A stretch of DNA of 64,000 nt from Saccharothrix saharensis (GTDB taxonomy: Bacteria > Actinomycetota > Actinomycetes > Mycobacteriales > Pseudonocardiaceae), in the NCBI RefSeq assembly GCF_006716745.1, contig NZ_VFPP01000001.1, positions 6,397,386-6,461,385 on the forward strand, written 5' to 3'. The notes below the pieces were generated by a model. That model saw only the letters and a program-made list of their open reading frames with translations, searched no databases and was not told the origin of the DNA. The translations under genes were made by a program, and so were the position numbers. Shown here piece by piece: positions 17,303 through 26,449 of this stretch (position 1 is the stretch's first letter; the number at the start of each line of letters is the position of its first letter).

Positions 17303-20300
17303 GTGGCAGGTAAGGCCCGCGTGCACGAGCTCGCCAAAGAGCTCGGAGTCACGAGTAAAGAACTGCTGAGCAAGCTCGCCGACCAGGGCGAATACGTGAA
17401 GTCCGCGTCCAGCACCGTCGAGGCCCCGGTGGCCCGGCGGCTGCGTGACGCCTACGCCAAGGGCGAGTCCAAGCCCAAGCCGTCCGGCGCCCGCCCGGCG
17501 CCGCCGAAGCCCGCGCCGTCGAGCGCGGGTTCGAACGAGACCAAGAGCGACGCCCCGCGTCCGGCGGCTCCCGCCGGCAAGCCGGGCCCGCGACCCGTGC
17601 CGGGTCCGAAGCCGATGGCGCCCAAGCCGGTGGCGAAGCCCGCCGCACCGGTGCCCGCGGCGCCGGCCGCGCCCGCCGCGCAGTCCCAGGCTCCCGCTCC
17701 GGCCGCGGCCTCGGCTCCGGCGCCCACCCAGGCGCCCAAGCCGGCCCCCGCGCCGCAGCAGCAGCCCCAGCAGCCGCAGCAGGCGCCGAAGACCGGTGGC
17801 CCCCGTCCCGGCCCCCGCGCACCGCAGCAGCAGCCCGCGGCGGCGCAGAACACCCCGTCCGTGGTCCCGCCGCGCCCGCAGGCCCCCAAGCCCGCCGGTC
17901 CGCGGCCCCCGCGTCCGGGCAACAACCCGTTCGGCGTCGGCGGTGGCGCTCCGGCGCCGCGTCCGCAGGCACCGCGCCCGGCCGCGCCGGGTGGCGGCGA
18001 GCGGCCGTCCGGCCCCAAGCCCGGTGACTCGCGTCCGGCCCCCCGTCCGGGTGGTTCGGGCGGCGCGCCCGGCGGTCCCCGGCCCAACCCCGGCAACATG
18101 CCGCCGCGGCCGAACCCGGGCATGATGCCCGGTCGCCCGGCGCCCCGCCCCGGTGGCGGCGGTGGCGGCGGTCGCGGCCCCGGTGGTCCCGGTGGCGGCG
18201 GCGGTGGCCGCGGTCCCGGTGGCGGCGGCGGTCGTCCCGGTGGTGGCGGTGGCGCCGGTGGCGGCTTCCGTCCCGGTGGCGGTGGTGGCGGCGGCGGTGG
18301 CTTCCGTCCCGGTGGCGGTGGTGGCGGCGGCGGTGGCTTCCGCCCCGGCGGCGGTGGCGGCGGTGGCGGTGGCGCCCCGGCCGGTGGTGGCGGCGGTTTC
18401 CGCGGTCGTCCCGGTGGTGGCGGTCCCGGTGGACGCGGCGGTGCCGCGGGCGCCTTCGGCCGTCCCGGTGGTCCGGCGCGTCGCGGCCGCAAGTCGAAGC
18501 GGCAGAAGCGCCAGGAGTACATGGACAACATGCAGGCGCCGTCGGTCGGTGGCGTCCGCCTGCCCAAGGGCAACGGCGAGACGATCCGCCTGCCGCGTGG
18601 CGCCTCGCTGACCGACTTCGCCGACAAGATCAACGCCAACCCGGCCTCGCTGGTGCAGGTGTTGTTCCACCTCGGCGAGATGGTCACCGCGACGCAGTCC
18701 GTCTCCGACGAGATCCTGGAGCTCCTGGGCTCCGAGATGAACTACAACGTGCAGGTCGTGTCCCCCGAGGAGGAGGACCGCGAGCTGCTGGAGACGTTCG
18801 ACATCACCTACGGCGACGACGCCGGCGGCGAGGAGGACCTCCAGATCCGTCCGCCGGTCGTGACCGTCATGGGTCACGTCGACCACGGTAAGACGCGCCT
18901 GTTGGACACCATCCGCAAGGCGAAGGTGGCCGAGGGCGAGGCCGGTGGCATCACCCAGCACATCGGTGCCTACCAGGTCCGCACGGAGCTGGAGGGCAAC
19001 GAGCGCCTCATCACCTTCATCGACACCCCGGGTCACGAGGCGTTCACCGCCATGCGTGCGCGTGGTGCGAACTCGACCGACATCGCGGTCATCGTGGTGG
19101 CGGCCGACGACGGCGTGATGCCGCAGACGGTGGAGGCGATCAACCACGCCCAGGCGGCCAACGCGCCGATCGTGGTCGCGGTCAACAAGATCGACAAGGA
19201 GGGGGCCAACCCCGCCAAGATCCGCCAGCAGCTCACCGAGTACGGGCTGGTCGCCGAGGAGTACGGCGGCGACACCATGTTCGTGGACATCTCGGCGAAG
19301 CAGGGCATCAACATCGACGGCCTGCTGGAAGCGATCCTGCTGACCGCCGACGCCTCGCTCGACCTGCGGGCCAACCCGGAGATGGAGGCGCAGGGCGTCG
19401 CCATCGAGGCGCACCTCGACCGCGGTCGCGGTCCGGTGGCCACGGTGCTGGTGCAGCGCGGCACGCTGCGCGTGGGTGACTCGATCGTGGCGGGCGCCGC
19501 CTACGGTCGCGTGCGCCGCATGGTGGACGAGCACGGCGTGGACGTCACGGAGGCGACCCCGTCGCGTCCGGTGCAGGTCATCGGTCTGACGTCGGTGCCC
19601 GGCGCGGGTGACACGTTCCTCGTGGTCGAGGAGGACCGGGTCGCGCGGCAGATCGCCGAGCGCCGCCAGGCGCGCAACCGCAACGCGATGAACGCCGCGA
19701 AGCGCAAGCGCGTCAGCCTGGAGGACTTGGACGCCGCGCTGAAGGAGACCAGCGCCCTCACCTTGATCATCAAGGGTGACAACTCGGGTACCGTCGAGGC
19801 CCTCGAGGACGCCCTCATGAAGATCGAGGTCGGCGACGACGTCGAGCTGCGGGTCATCCACCGCGGCGTCGGTGGCATCACCGAAGGCGACATCAACCTC
19901 GCCGTCGCGGGTAGCGCCATCGTCCTGGGCTTCAACGTCCGGGCCGAGGGCAAGGCCACCGAGCTCGCCAACCGCGAGGGCGTGGACGTCCGCTACTACA
20001 CGGTGATCTACCAGGCGATCGACGAGATCGAGCAGGCCCTGAAGGGCATGCTCAAGCCGGAGTACGAAGAGGTTCAGCTGGGCCGCGCGGAGGTCCGCGA
20101 GGTCTTCAAGTCCTCCAAGGTCGGCACGATCGCGGGTTGCCTCGTGATGTCGGGCGAGATCCGGCGCAACGCCCGGGCCCGCCTGCTGCGCGACAACAAC
20201 GTCGTGCAGGAGAACCTGCCGATCAGCTCGCTGCGCCGGTTCAAGGACGACGCGACCGAGGTCCGCGAGGGCTTCGAGTGCGGTCTGACGCTCGGCAACT

Positions 20301-20365
20301 ACAGCGACCTGAAGGTCGGCGACATCATCGAGACGTTCGAGATGCGCGAGAAGCCGCGCGCCTGA
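17303..20365 (+). CDS. infB: Translation initiation factor IF-2
   Basis: The 1020-residue GTPase brings initiator tRNA to the 30S subunit. An N-terminal IF2N module ([23 protein letters not shown]) is followed by about 340 residues of Pro/Ala- and then Gly/Arg-rich linker, a second IF2N domain (about 410-490), the G domain with GHVDHGKT at 524-531, DTPGHEAF and NKID, and the beta-barrel and C2 domains. GAGGAG lies just upstream of the GTG. The linker is longer than in most bacteria but usual for actinobacteria. Confidence 0.98.
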   Translation: MAGKARVHELAKELGVTSKELLSKLADQGEYVKSASSTVEAPVARRLRDAYAKGESKPKPSGARPAPPKPAPSSAGSNETKSDAPRPAAPAGKPGPRPVPGPKPMAPKPVAKPAAPVPAAPAAPAAQSQAPAPAAASAPAPTQAPKPAPAPQQQPQQPQQAPKTGGPRPGPRAPQQQPAAAQNTPSVVPPRPQAPKPAGPRPPRPGNNPFGVGGGAPAPRPQAPRPAAPGGGERPSGPKPGDSRPAPRPGGSGGAPGGPRPNPGNMPPRPNPGMMPGRPAPRPGGGGGGGRGPGGPGGGGGGRGPGGGGGRPGGGGGAGGGFRPGGGGGGGGGFRPGGGGGGGGGFRPGGGGGGGGGAPAGGGGGFRGRPGGGGPGGRGGAAGAFGRPGGPARRGRKSKRQKRQEYMDNMQAPSVGGVRLPKGNGETIRLPRGASLTDFADKINANPASLVQVLFHLGEMVTATQSVSDEILELLGSEMNYNVQVVSPEEEDRELLETFDITYGDDAGGEEDLQIRPPVVTVMGHVDHGKTRLLDTIRKAKVAEGEAGGITQHIGAYQVRTELEGNERLITFIDTPGHEAFTAMRARGANSTDIAVIVVAADDGVMPQTVEAINHAQAANAPIVVAVNKIDKEGANPAKIRQQLTEYGLVAEEYGGDTMFVDISAKQGINIDGLLEAILLTADASLDLRANPEMEAQGVAIEAHLDRGRGPVATVLVQRGTLRVGDSIVAGAAYGRVRRMVDEHGVDVTEATPSRPVQVIGLTSVPGAGDTFLVVEEDRVARQIAERRQARNRNAMNAAKRKRVSLEDLDAALKETSALTLIIKGDNSGTVEALEDALMKIEVGDDVELRVIHRGVGGITEGDINLAVAGSAIVLGFNVRAEGKATELANREGVDVRYYTVIYQAIDEIEQALKGMLKPEYEEVQLGRAEVREVFKSSKVGTIAGCLVMSGEIRRNARARLLRDNNVVQENLPISSLRRFKDDATEVREGFECGLTLGNYSDLKVGDIIETFEMREKPRA
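18266..18373 (+). repeat. Three 36-nt in-frame repeats encoding Gly-rich linker of IF-2
   Basis: The unit F-R-P followed by nine glycines starts at 18266, 18302 and 18338 with near-identical nucleotides. It lies in a wider Gly/Arg/Pro-rich stretch (about 18150-18480). The period is a multiple of 3, so gain or loss of units keeps the frame. Confidence 0.85.
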
Positions 20366-20380
20366 TCGTCCTCACCCGAG

Positions 20381-20412
20381 GTGCGGGGCCGTCGCGAGCG
20401 GCGGCCCCGCAC
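20381..20412 (+). terminator. Terminator or processing hairpin after infB
   Basis: Perfect 11-bp arms GTGCGGGGCCG (20381-20391) and CGGCCCCGCAC (20402-20412) with a 10-nt loop lie 15 nt after the infB stop. There is no U-tract. Confidence 0.65.
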
Positions 20413-20436
20413 CCCCGGACACCCTGGTGATCATCT

Positions 20437-20733
20437 GTGTTCGTCGGTGCCCTTGAGCTGGACGTGCTGCTCGGCGACGTCCACTCGTTGAAGCAGAAGC
20501 GGTCCGTGGTGCGGCCCATCGTGGCCGAGCTGCGGCGCAAGTTCGAGGTGTCGGTCGCCGAGGCGGGCCACCTGGACCTGCACCGCCGCGCCCTGATCGG
20601 AGTGGCGGCCGTCGCCGCCGACGCCGAGCATGTGAGGGACGTGCTGGCCGCCTGCGAGCGGCTGGTGGCCGGACGCCCCGAGTTGGAACTTCTCTCCGCC
20701 CGCCACAGGTTGGTCGGGCCGGAGGACGACTAG
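20437..20733 (+). CDS. DUF503 (YlxP-like) protein
   Basis: The 98-residue protein reads [60 protein letters not shown]..., matching the DUF503 pattern (SLK.KR....... RF.VSVAE). The family always lies between infB and rbfA and probably helps ribosome assembly. The GTG start has no clear Shine-Dalgarno. Confidence 0.9.
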   Translation: MFVGALELDVLLGDVHSLKQKRSVVRPIVAELRRKFEVSVAEAGHLDLHRRALIGVAAVAADAEHVRDVLAACERLVAGRPELELLSARHRLVGPEDD

Positions 20734-20782
20734 CAGACGTCGCCCCGCGGGCGACACAGCGCAACGACAGGAGGGGAGCGCC

Positions 20783-21232
20783 GTGGCCGACCAGGCACGG
20801 GCTCGCAAGCTGGCCAAGCGGATCTCGCAGATCGTCGCTTCCGCGTTGGAGCACGAGGTGAAGGACCCGCGGCTGGCCCGCGTCACCATCACGGACACGA
20901 GGGTGACCGGCGACCTGCACGACGCGACGATCTACTACACGGTGCTCGGCGAGAAGCTGGACGCCGAGCCCGACCTCGCCGGTGCGGCGGCGGCGCTGGA
21001 GAGCGCCAAGGGCGTGCTGCGCACGATGGTCGGCCAGCAGACCGGTGTCCGGTTCACGCCGACGCTGTCGTTCGTCACGGACACCGTGCCGGACGAGGCA
21101 CGCCGGATGGACGAGCTGCTGGCCAAGGCCCGGGAGCTGGACGCCGAGGTGGCGCGCATCGCGCACGGCGCGGAGCCCGCGGGCGAACCCGACCCGTACA
21201 AGCCCGCGCGCGAGGCCGAGGACGCCGACTAG
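20783..21232 (+). CDS. rbfA: 30S ribosome-binding factor RbfA
   Basis: The 149-residue protein has the type II KH-like RbfA fold: [73 protein letters not shown], then an acidic tail. It acts in 16S rRNA maturation. AGGAGGGGAG precedes the GTG closely. Its TAG stop codon also forms the start of the -10 hexamer of nrnA. Confidence 0.96.
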   Translation: MADQARARKLAKRISQIVASALEHEVKDPRLARVTITDTRVTGDLHDATIYYTVLGEKLDAEPDLAGAAAALESAKGVLRTMVGQQTGVRFTPTLSFVTDTVPDEARRMDELLAKARELDAEVARIAHGAEPAGEPDPYKPAREAEDAD

Positions 21233-21242
21233 CGTTCTCGTC

Positions 21243-22280
21243 GTGCACAACGATCCGAGCTTGATCGACCCGGGCCCGTCCGGCGGCGCCCGTCCGTCCG
21301 ACGACCTGGGCGCGGACCTCGCCGAGGCCGCTCGCGTCCTGTCCGCCGCCACCGACGTGACATTGCTGGCGCACGTGAACCCCGACGCGGACGCGTTGGG
21401 CAGCGCGCTGGCGCTGGGGTTGGCGCTGCACCGCCGCGGTGTGGCGGTGCGGGTGTCGTTCGGCGCGCCGGACGAGGTGCCGGAGACGTTGCGGGGCCTG
21501 GACGTGGCGGGGCTGCTGGTACCCGCTTCGGCGGTGCCCGCCGCGCCGCCCGTGCTGGTCGCGTTGGACACGGGCAGTGTCGGGCGGCTGGGTCCGTTGG
21601 CCGACCGGGTGTCCACCGCCGGTGTGGTGGTGGTGTTGGACCACCACGTGTCGAACCCGCGGTTCGGGCACGTGAACGTGGTGGACGACCGGGCCGAGGC
21701 GACCGCGCTGGTCGTGCTGCGGCTGCTGGACGAGCTGGGCGTGGAGCTGGACGAGCCGGTGGCCCGCTGCGTGTACGCGGGTCTGGTGACGGACACGCGG
21801 TCGTTCCGGCACGCGTCGGCGACCACGCACGAGGTGGCGGCCCGGTTGCTCGCGGCCGGGGTGGACGCCGAGGCCGTGGCGCGGCCGTTGATGGACTCTC
21901 ACCCGTTCGGGTATCTCGGGATGTTGGCGAAGGTGCTGAGCCGGGCGTGCCTGGAGCGTGAGGCGGCGGGCGGGCTGGGGTTCGTGCACGCGGTCGTGAC
22001 GCTGGAGGACGCCTCCGGGCTGCGGCCCGAGGAGGTCGAGAGCGTGGTCGACCTGGTGCGCACCACGGCCGAGGCCGAGGTGGCGGCGGTGCTCAAGGAG
22101 CTGCGTCCGTCGTCGTGGTCGGTGTCGTTGCGCGCGGTGAGCCGGGTGGACGTGCGCGAGGTGGCGCAGCTGCTCGGCGGCGGTGGCCACCGGCTGGCCG
22201 CGGGCTTCACCGCCACCGGCCCGGCCGACGCGGTGCTGGCGAACCTGCGGGCGGCGCTGGAGACCGTGGCCGCGTCCTGA
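21243..22280 (+). CDS. nrnA: DHH/DHHA1 phosphoesterase NrnA-like (oligoribonuclease / pAp phosphatase)
   Basis: The 345-residue protein shows the DHH motifs: HVNPDADALGSAL (I), DTGSVGR (II), LDHHVSN (III) and the C-terminal DHHA1 GGGGHRLAAGF. Bacterial NrnA degrades nano-RNA and dephosphorylates pAp; the M. tuberculosis homologue Rv2837c also cleaves cyclic di-AMP products. The GTG is 7 nt behind TAGCGT (21230-21235), whose first three bases are the rbfA stop. Confidence 0.92.
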   Translation: MHNDPSLIDPGPSGGARPSDDLGADLAEAARVLSAATDVTLLAHVNPDADALGSALALGLALHRRGVAVRVSFGAPDEVPETLRGLDVAGLLVPASAVPAAPPVLVALDTGSVGRLGPLADRVSTAGVVVVLDHHVSNPRFGHVNVVDDRAEATALVVLRLLDELGVELDEPVARCVYAGLVTDTRSFRHASATTHEVAARLLAAGVDAEAVARPLMDSHPFGYLGMLAKVLSRACLEREAAGGLGFVHAVVTLEDASGLRPEEVESVVDLVRTTAEAEVAAVLKELRPSSWSVSLRAVSRVDVREVAQLLGGGGHRLAAGFTATGPADAVLANLRAALETVAAS

Positions 22281-22306
22281 GCGTGGGACTCGGGTGTTCC
22301 GAACGG

Positions 22307-22362
22307 CAGGACTCCCGCGTCCCGGACGCAGGGCTCACGCGGGAGTCCTGCGTCCGGGACGC
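22307..22362. repeat. Compound inverted repeat between nrnA and the MATE gene
   Basis: Arms of 14 nt are perfectly complementary (22307-22320 CAGGACTCCCGCGT; 22337-22350). A second 10-nt pair (22319-22328 and 22351-22360, GTCCCGGACG) overlaps the first, and each copy of GCGTCC-N-GGACGC (22317-22329, 22350-22362) is itself a palindrome. The element can fold in several ways. It may end nrnA transcription, but its modular make-up looks like a dispersed extragenic repeat. Confidence 0.6.
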
Positions 22363-22387
22363 GCGTGTCGTGCATTGAGGGGATCGG

Positions 22388-23686
22388 GTGGAGGAGCGGG
22401 TTCCGGCGCGGCGGGTGGTCGGGTTGGCCGCGCCCGCGCTGGTGGTGCTGGCGGCCGAGCCGCTGTACGTGCTGGTGGACACGGCGGTCGTGGGGCACCT
22501 CGGCGCGCTGCCGCTGGCCGGGCTGGCGCTGGGCGGTGTGCTGTTCACGCAGGTCGCGACCCAGTTGACGTTCCTGTCCTACGGCACGACGGCCCGCACG
22601 GCACGGCTGTTCGGCGCCGGGCGGCGGCCCGAGGCCGTCGAGGAGGGCGTGCAGGCGACGTGGCTCGCGCTGGCCGTCGGCGCGCTGGTGATCGTGCTCG
22701 GGCAGCTCCTGGCCGGTCCCGCCGCACGGCTGCTCGCCGGTGGCGGCGAGGTGGCGGACAACGCCGCCTCGTGGCTGCGGATCGCGTTGTTCGGCGCGCC
22801 GTTCGTGCTGGTCACGATGGCGGGCAACGGGTGGATGCGCGGCGTGCAGGACACCCGCCGCCCGCTGCGGTACGTGCTGGTCGGCAACGGCATCTCGGCC
22901 GTGCTGTGCCCGCTGCTCGTGCACGGCGCGGGCTGGGGCCTGGAGGGCTCGGCCGTCGCGAACGTGATCGCGCAGGTGCTGTCGGCCGGGTTGTTCTTCC
23001 GCGCGCTGCGCGCGGAACGGGTGGGCCTGCGGCCCGACCGGCACCGGATGCGGGCCCAGCTCGGCCTCGGGCGGGACCTGGTGCTGCGCAGCCTCGCGTT
23101 CCAGGCGTGCTTCCTGTCCGCCGCGTCGGTGGCCGCGCGCACGTCGGTCGGCGCGGTCGGCGCGCACCAGGTGGTGCTGCAGCTCTGGACGTTCCTCGCG
23201 CTGGTGCTGGACTCGCTGGCGATCGCCGCGCAGTCGATCGTGGGCGAGGCGCTGGGCGCGCGGCGCCGGGAGCAGGCGCGCCGGTTCGCCTGGCAGGTCA
23301 CCGGGTACGGGCTGTGGTTCGGCGTGCTGCTCGGGGTGCTGTTCGCGGCGGTGTCCGGGCCGCTGCCGATGCTGTTCACCGCCGACCGGGCCGTGCTGGA
23401 CGAGATCCCGCACGCCTGGTGGTTCTTCGTCGGGTTGCAGCCGATCGCGGGCGTGGTGTTCGCGCTGGACGGCGTGCTGCTCGGCGCGGGCGACGCGAAG
23501 TTCCTGCGGACCGCGACCCTGGCGTCGGCGGCGCTGGGCTTCCTGCCGCTGGTGTGGGCGTCCTCCGCGTTCGGCTGGGGCCTGGTCGGCATCTGGAGCG
23601 GCCTGTCGGCGTTCATGGTGCTGCGGCTCGTGCTGGTGCTCGTGCGGACCCGGTCCGGGGAGTGGGCGCGCGTAGGGGCGGTGTGA
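22388..23686 (+). CDS. MATE family efflux transporter (DinF-like)
   Basis: The 432-residue protein has twelve hydrophobic segments in two halves, starting VVGLAAPALVVLAAEPLYVLVDTAVVGHLG, which is typical MATE. Members exchange organic cations or drugs for H+ or Na+. It follows nrnA, as dinF does in M. tuberculosis. A GAGGGGA lies upstream of the GTG. Substrate unknown. Confidence 0.92.
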   Translation: MEERVPARRVVGLAAPALVVLAAEPLYVLVDTAVVGHLGALPLAGLALGGVLFTQVATQLTFLSYGTTARTARLFGAGRRPEAVEEGVQATWLALAVGALVIVLGQLLAGPAARLLAGGGEVADNAASWLRIALFGAPFVLVTMAGNGWMRGVQDTRRPLRYVLVGNGISAVLCPLLVHGAGWGLEGSAVANVIAQVLSAGLFFRALRAERVGLRPDRHRMRAQLGLGRDLVLRSLAFQACFLSAASVAARTSVGAVGAHQVVLQLWTFLALVLDSLAIAAQSIVGEALGARRREQARRFAWQVTGYGLWFGVLLGVLFAAVSGPLPMLFTADRAVLDEIPHAWWFFVGLQPIAGVVFALDGVLLGAGDAKFLRTATLASAALGFLPLVWASSAFGWGLVGIWSGLSAFMVLRLVLVLVRTRSGEWARVGAV

Positions 23687-23788
23687 CCAGGCGTGATGTG
23701 GTGAGCGGCACCCCCTGGAATCGTTAACACGAGGCAAGTGTTTCTCGATACTGGGAGTGCTGCCGCACGGAAGCCTAGGAGACCCGCC

Positions 23789-25111
23789 TTGCCGGTCGAT
23801 CGTGCCACGAAACAAGCGTGGCTGATCTGGTCAACCGCCGTCCTCGTCTACATCGCCGCCCTGTTCCACCGCACCTCGCTGGGCGTGGCCAGCCTGGAGG
23901 CGGGCGACCGCTTCGCCGTCGGGCCCGCCGCGCTGGGCACGTTCACGGTCCTGCAGATCGGCCTCTACGCGCTGATGCAGATCCCCACCGGCCTGCTGGT
24001 GGACCGCTTCGGCCCGCGCCGCGTGCTGACCGCCGCCGCCCTGCTCATGGGCCTGGGGCAGGTCCTGTTCGCGGTCGCCGACTCCTACCCGCTCGGCCTG
24101 GCCGCCCGCGCCGTGCTCGGCGTCGGCGACGCCATGACGTGGGTCAGCGTGCTGCGCCTGGCCGCCGCGCACTTCCCGCCCCGCCGGTTCACCCTGGTCA
24201 TGACGTTGTCCGCGGCGCTGGGCGGCGCGGGCAACCTGGTCGCGACCGTGCCGCTGACGTTGCTGCTGGAGGACGCGGGCTGGACGGTGACGTTCCTGGT
24301 CGCGGGCCTGGGCACGGCGGCGTACGCGGCGGTGGTCTCGTGGCGGGTCCGCGAGGTGCCCGACGGCGTGCCGCAGCCGGTGGTCGAGCCCGTGCCGCTG
24401 CGCGCGGTGGGCGCGAAGGTCCGCGACGCGTGGCGCGAGCCGAGCACGCGGCTCGGGTTCTGGGTGCACTTCACGTCGATGTCGACGCCCGCCGTGCTCG
24501 GCCTGCTGTGGGGGTTCCCGTACCTGGTCGAGGCGCAGGGCCTGTCGCGGCCGTCGGCGTCGGCGGTGCTGAGCACGCTGGTGCTGGTGGCGATCGTGAC
24601 CGGGCCGGTGATGGGCACGGTGATCGGCGGTCGGCCCGAGTGGCGGATGCCGATCGTCGGCACCTACCTGGCGGTGGCCGTGCTGTGCTGGGCCGTGCTG
24701 CTGGGCTGGCCGGGCGGCGTGCTGCCGACACCCGTGCTGTACCCGGTGTTCGCGGTGCTGGCGCTGGGCAACCCGGCGTCCGGCGTGGCGTTCGCGCTGG
24801 TGCGCGACTACAACCCGCTGCACCGGGTGAGCACGGCGACCGGTGTGGCCAACGTCGGCGGGTTCGGCGCGGTCACGTCCACCGCGCTGGCCGTGGGCGT
24901 GCTGCTGGACGTGGTCGAGCCGCACCTGGCCGCGCCGCAGGCGTACCGGGTCGCGTTCCTGTCCGTGGTCTCGGTGCTGCTGGTGGGCGTGTGGCGGACG
25001 GTGGTGTGGTGGCGCCGCGCGCGTGCCGCGGTGTTCGCCGCCGTGGACCGGGGCGAGGCCGTGCCCGTGCAGTTGCGCCGCCGTCGGTGGGACGTGCTGG
25101 TCGAGGCTTAG
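23789..25111 (+). CDS. Major facilitator superfamily transporter
   Basis: The 440-residue protein has about twelve membrane helices and the MFS loop signature VDRFGPRRVLTAAALLMGLGQ between helices 2 and 3. The substrate is unknown; the overall pattern is that of the nitrate/oxalate-like or sugar-phosphate-like branches, but I cannot decide. The TTG at 23789 is preferred because AGGAGA lies 6 nt upstream; a GTG at 23738 would add 17 residues. Its TAG stop overlaps the truB -10. Confidence 0.85.
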   Translation: MPVDRATKQAWLIWSTAVLVYIAALFHRTSLGVASLEAGDRFAVGPAALGTFTVLQIGLYALMQIPTGLLVDRFGPRRVLTAAALLMGLGQVLFAVADSYPLGLAARAVLGVGDAMTWVSVLRLAAAHFPPRRFTLVMTLSAALGGAGNLVATVPLTLLLEDAGWTVTFLVAGLGTAAYAAVVSWRVREVPDGVPQPVVEPVPLRAVGAKVRDAWREPSTRLGFWVHFTSMSTPAVLGLLWGFPYLVEAQGLSRPSASAVLSTLVLVAIVTGPVMGTVIGGRPEWRMPIVGTYLAVAVLCWAVLLGWPGGVLPTPVLYPVFAVLALGNPASGVAFALVRDYNPLHRVSTATGVANVGGFGAVTSTALAVGVLLDVVEPHLAAPQAYRVAFLSVVSVLLVGVWRTVVWWRRARAAVFAAVDRGEAVPVQLRRRRWDVLVEA

Positions 25112-25122
25112 GATCCTCGTCC

Positions 25123-26022
25123 GTGTCCGCAACCTCTCGTCCTCCTGTCCCGCCCGGCCTCGTCGTGATCGACAAGCCCGACGGCATGACCTCCCACGAC
25201 GTGGTGGCCCGGGTCCGCCGCATCCTCGGCACCCGCAAGGTCGGGCACGCGGGCACGCTCGACCCGATGGCGACCGGCGTGCTCGTGCTCGGCATCGAGC
25301 GGGCCACCAAGCTGCTCGGCCACCTCGCGCTGGACAGCAAGGCCTACCTGTCGACCATCCGCCTGGGCTCGGCCACGACCACCGACGACGCCGAGGGTGA
25401 GGTGCTGTCCACCACCGACGCGTCCGAAGTGGACGAGGACGCGATCCGGGCGGGCGTGGCCAAGCTGACCGGTGCGATCGAGCAGGTGCCCAGCGCGGTG
25501 AGCGCGGTGAAGATCGACGGCAAGCGCGCGTACGCGCGGGTCCGCGCCGGCGAGGCCGTGGAGATCCCGGCGCGCCCGGTGACGGTGCACCGCTTCGACG
25601 TGCTGGCGATCCGCCGCGAGGAGGCCGCCACCGAGCTCGACGTGATGGTGGAGTGCTCGTCCGGCACCTACGTCCGCGCGCTGGCCCGCGACCTGGGCGC
25701 GGACCTCGGCGTCGGCGGCCACCTGGCGGCCCTGCGCCGCACCCGCGTCGGCCCGTTCGACCTGCGCGTGGCCAAGACCCTGGAGCAGCTGGAGAGCGCG
25801 CCCGGGCTGTCGCTGGACCTGGACGCCGCCGTGTCCACCGCCTTCCCCCGCCGCGAGATCGCGCCGCGCGAGGCGATCGCCCTGTCGCACGGCCAGCGCC
25901 TGGCCGCGGGCGGCCTGGACGGCACGTACGGCGTCTTCGGCCCGGACGGCCACGTGGTCGCGCTGGCCAAGGACGAGGGCCCGATCGCCAAGCCGTTGGT
26001 GGTACTCGCGCCGGTCGGATGA
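25123..26022 (+). CDS. truB: tRNA pseudouridine-55 synthase TruB
   Basis: The 299-residue protein opens PGLVVIDKPDGMTSHDVVARVRR and has the catalytic Asp motif GHAGTLDPMATGVLVL, then PSAVSAVKIDGKRAYARVRAGE and CSSGTYVRALARDLG. A PUA-like C-terminal domain follows. It makes the T-loop pseudouridine of tRNAs. The GTG is 8 nt behind TAGGAT (25109-25114), so it probably has a leaderless mRNA from a promoter inside the MFS stop codon. Confidence 0.96.
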   Translation: MSATSRPPVPPGLVVIDKPDGMTSHDVVARVRRILGTRKVGHAGTLDPMATGVLVLGIERATKLLGHLALDSKAYLSTIRLGSATTTDDAEGEVLSTTDASEVDEDAIRAGVAKLTGAIEQVPSAVSAVKIDGKRAYARVRAGEAVEIPARPVTVHRFDVLAIRREEAATELDVMVECSSGTYVRALARDLGADLGVGGHLAALRRTRVGPFDLRVAKTLEQLESAPGLSLDLDAAVSTAFPRREIAPREAIALSHGQRLAAGGLDGTYGVFGPDGHVVALAKDEGPIAKPLVVLAPVG

Positions 26023-26039
26023 GGCCTACGGTGGGTGCC

Positions 26040-26402
26040 ATGGCGAGATGGGTGTGGCCGGCCGCGGCCGGTGTGGTGACGTCGGCCACCGGGGTGGCGA
26101 TCAACCTGGCCACGGACGGCGGGGCGAACCCGTGGACCTGGGTGGCGGTCGTGCTGCTGACCGCGTTGGGCGTGGTCGTGGCGCTGCGCGTGCAGGCGTC
26201 GTCGGCCAAGCCGCCCGCTCCGGAACCGCCGAGGTCGACCGTGCACAACTCGATCACCGGCTCCGTGACCGGTCCCGTGGTGCAGGCGGGCGACATCGCC
26301 GGCGGCCTCACGGTCAACTCGCCGACCACCGTGAACCAGACCGCGGTCGCGCGCGACGGCGGCACGGTCCACCAGGCCGGCCGTGACGTGCGCCGCGACT
26401 AG
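26040..26402 (+). CDS. Two-helix membrane protein with RHIM/BASS-like amyloid-motif tail
   Basis: A 120-residue protein: helix 1 at residues about 3-23, helix 2 at about 34-51, a Pro-rich hinge (57-64), then a polar tail with no Lys. The tail holds NSITGSVTGPVVQAGDIAGG at residues 70-89, with the V-V-Q-A-G core, and a second shorter copy VHQAGRDV at 110-117. This spacing (N-x-I-x-G, then VVQAG, then I-x-GG) is what I know from actinobacterial amyloid signalling motifs related to RHIM, usually found on NLR proteins and their membrane-active partners. ATG is 7 nt behind TACGGT (26027-26032). It lies alone between truB and ribF, and no NLR gene is in the window. Function is inference. Confidence 0.6.
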   Translation: MARWVWPAAAGVVTSATGVAINLATDGGANPWTWVAVVLLTALGVVVALRVQASSAKPPAPEPPRSTVHNSITGSVTGPVVQAGDIAGGLTVNSPTTVNQTAVARDGGTVHQAGRDVRRD

Positions 26403-26449
26403 CCCGACCTCGGGCGGCACGGCGGCGTCGACCGCCTAGGCTTGCCCGC

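Noticed and set aside
17303..18500. Frameshift in the IF-2 linker
   Set aside because: Alternative frames look open only because the DNA is extremely GC-rich; the main frame runs unbroken from IF2N to the G domain.
26403..26449. FMN riboswitch before ribF
   Set aside because: Only 47 nt separate the genes, and the ribF start appears leaderless.
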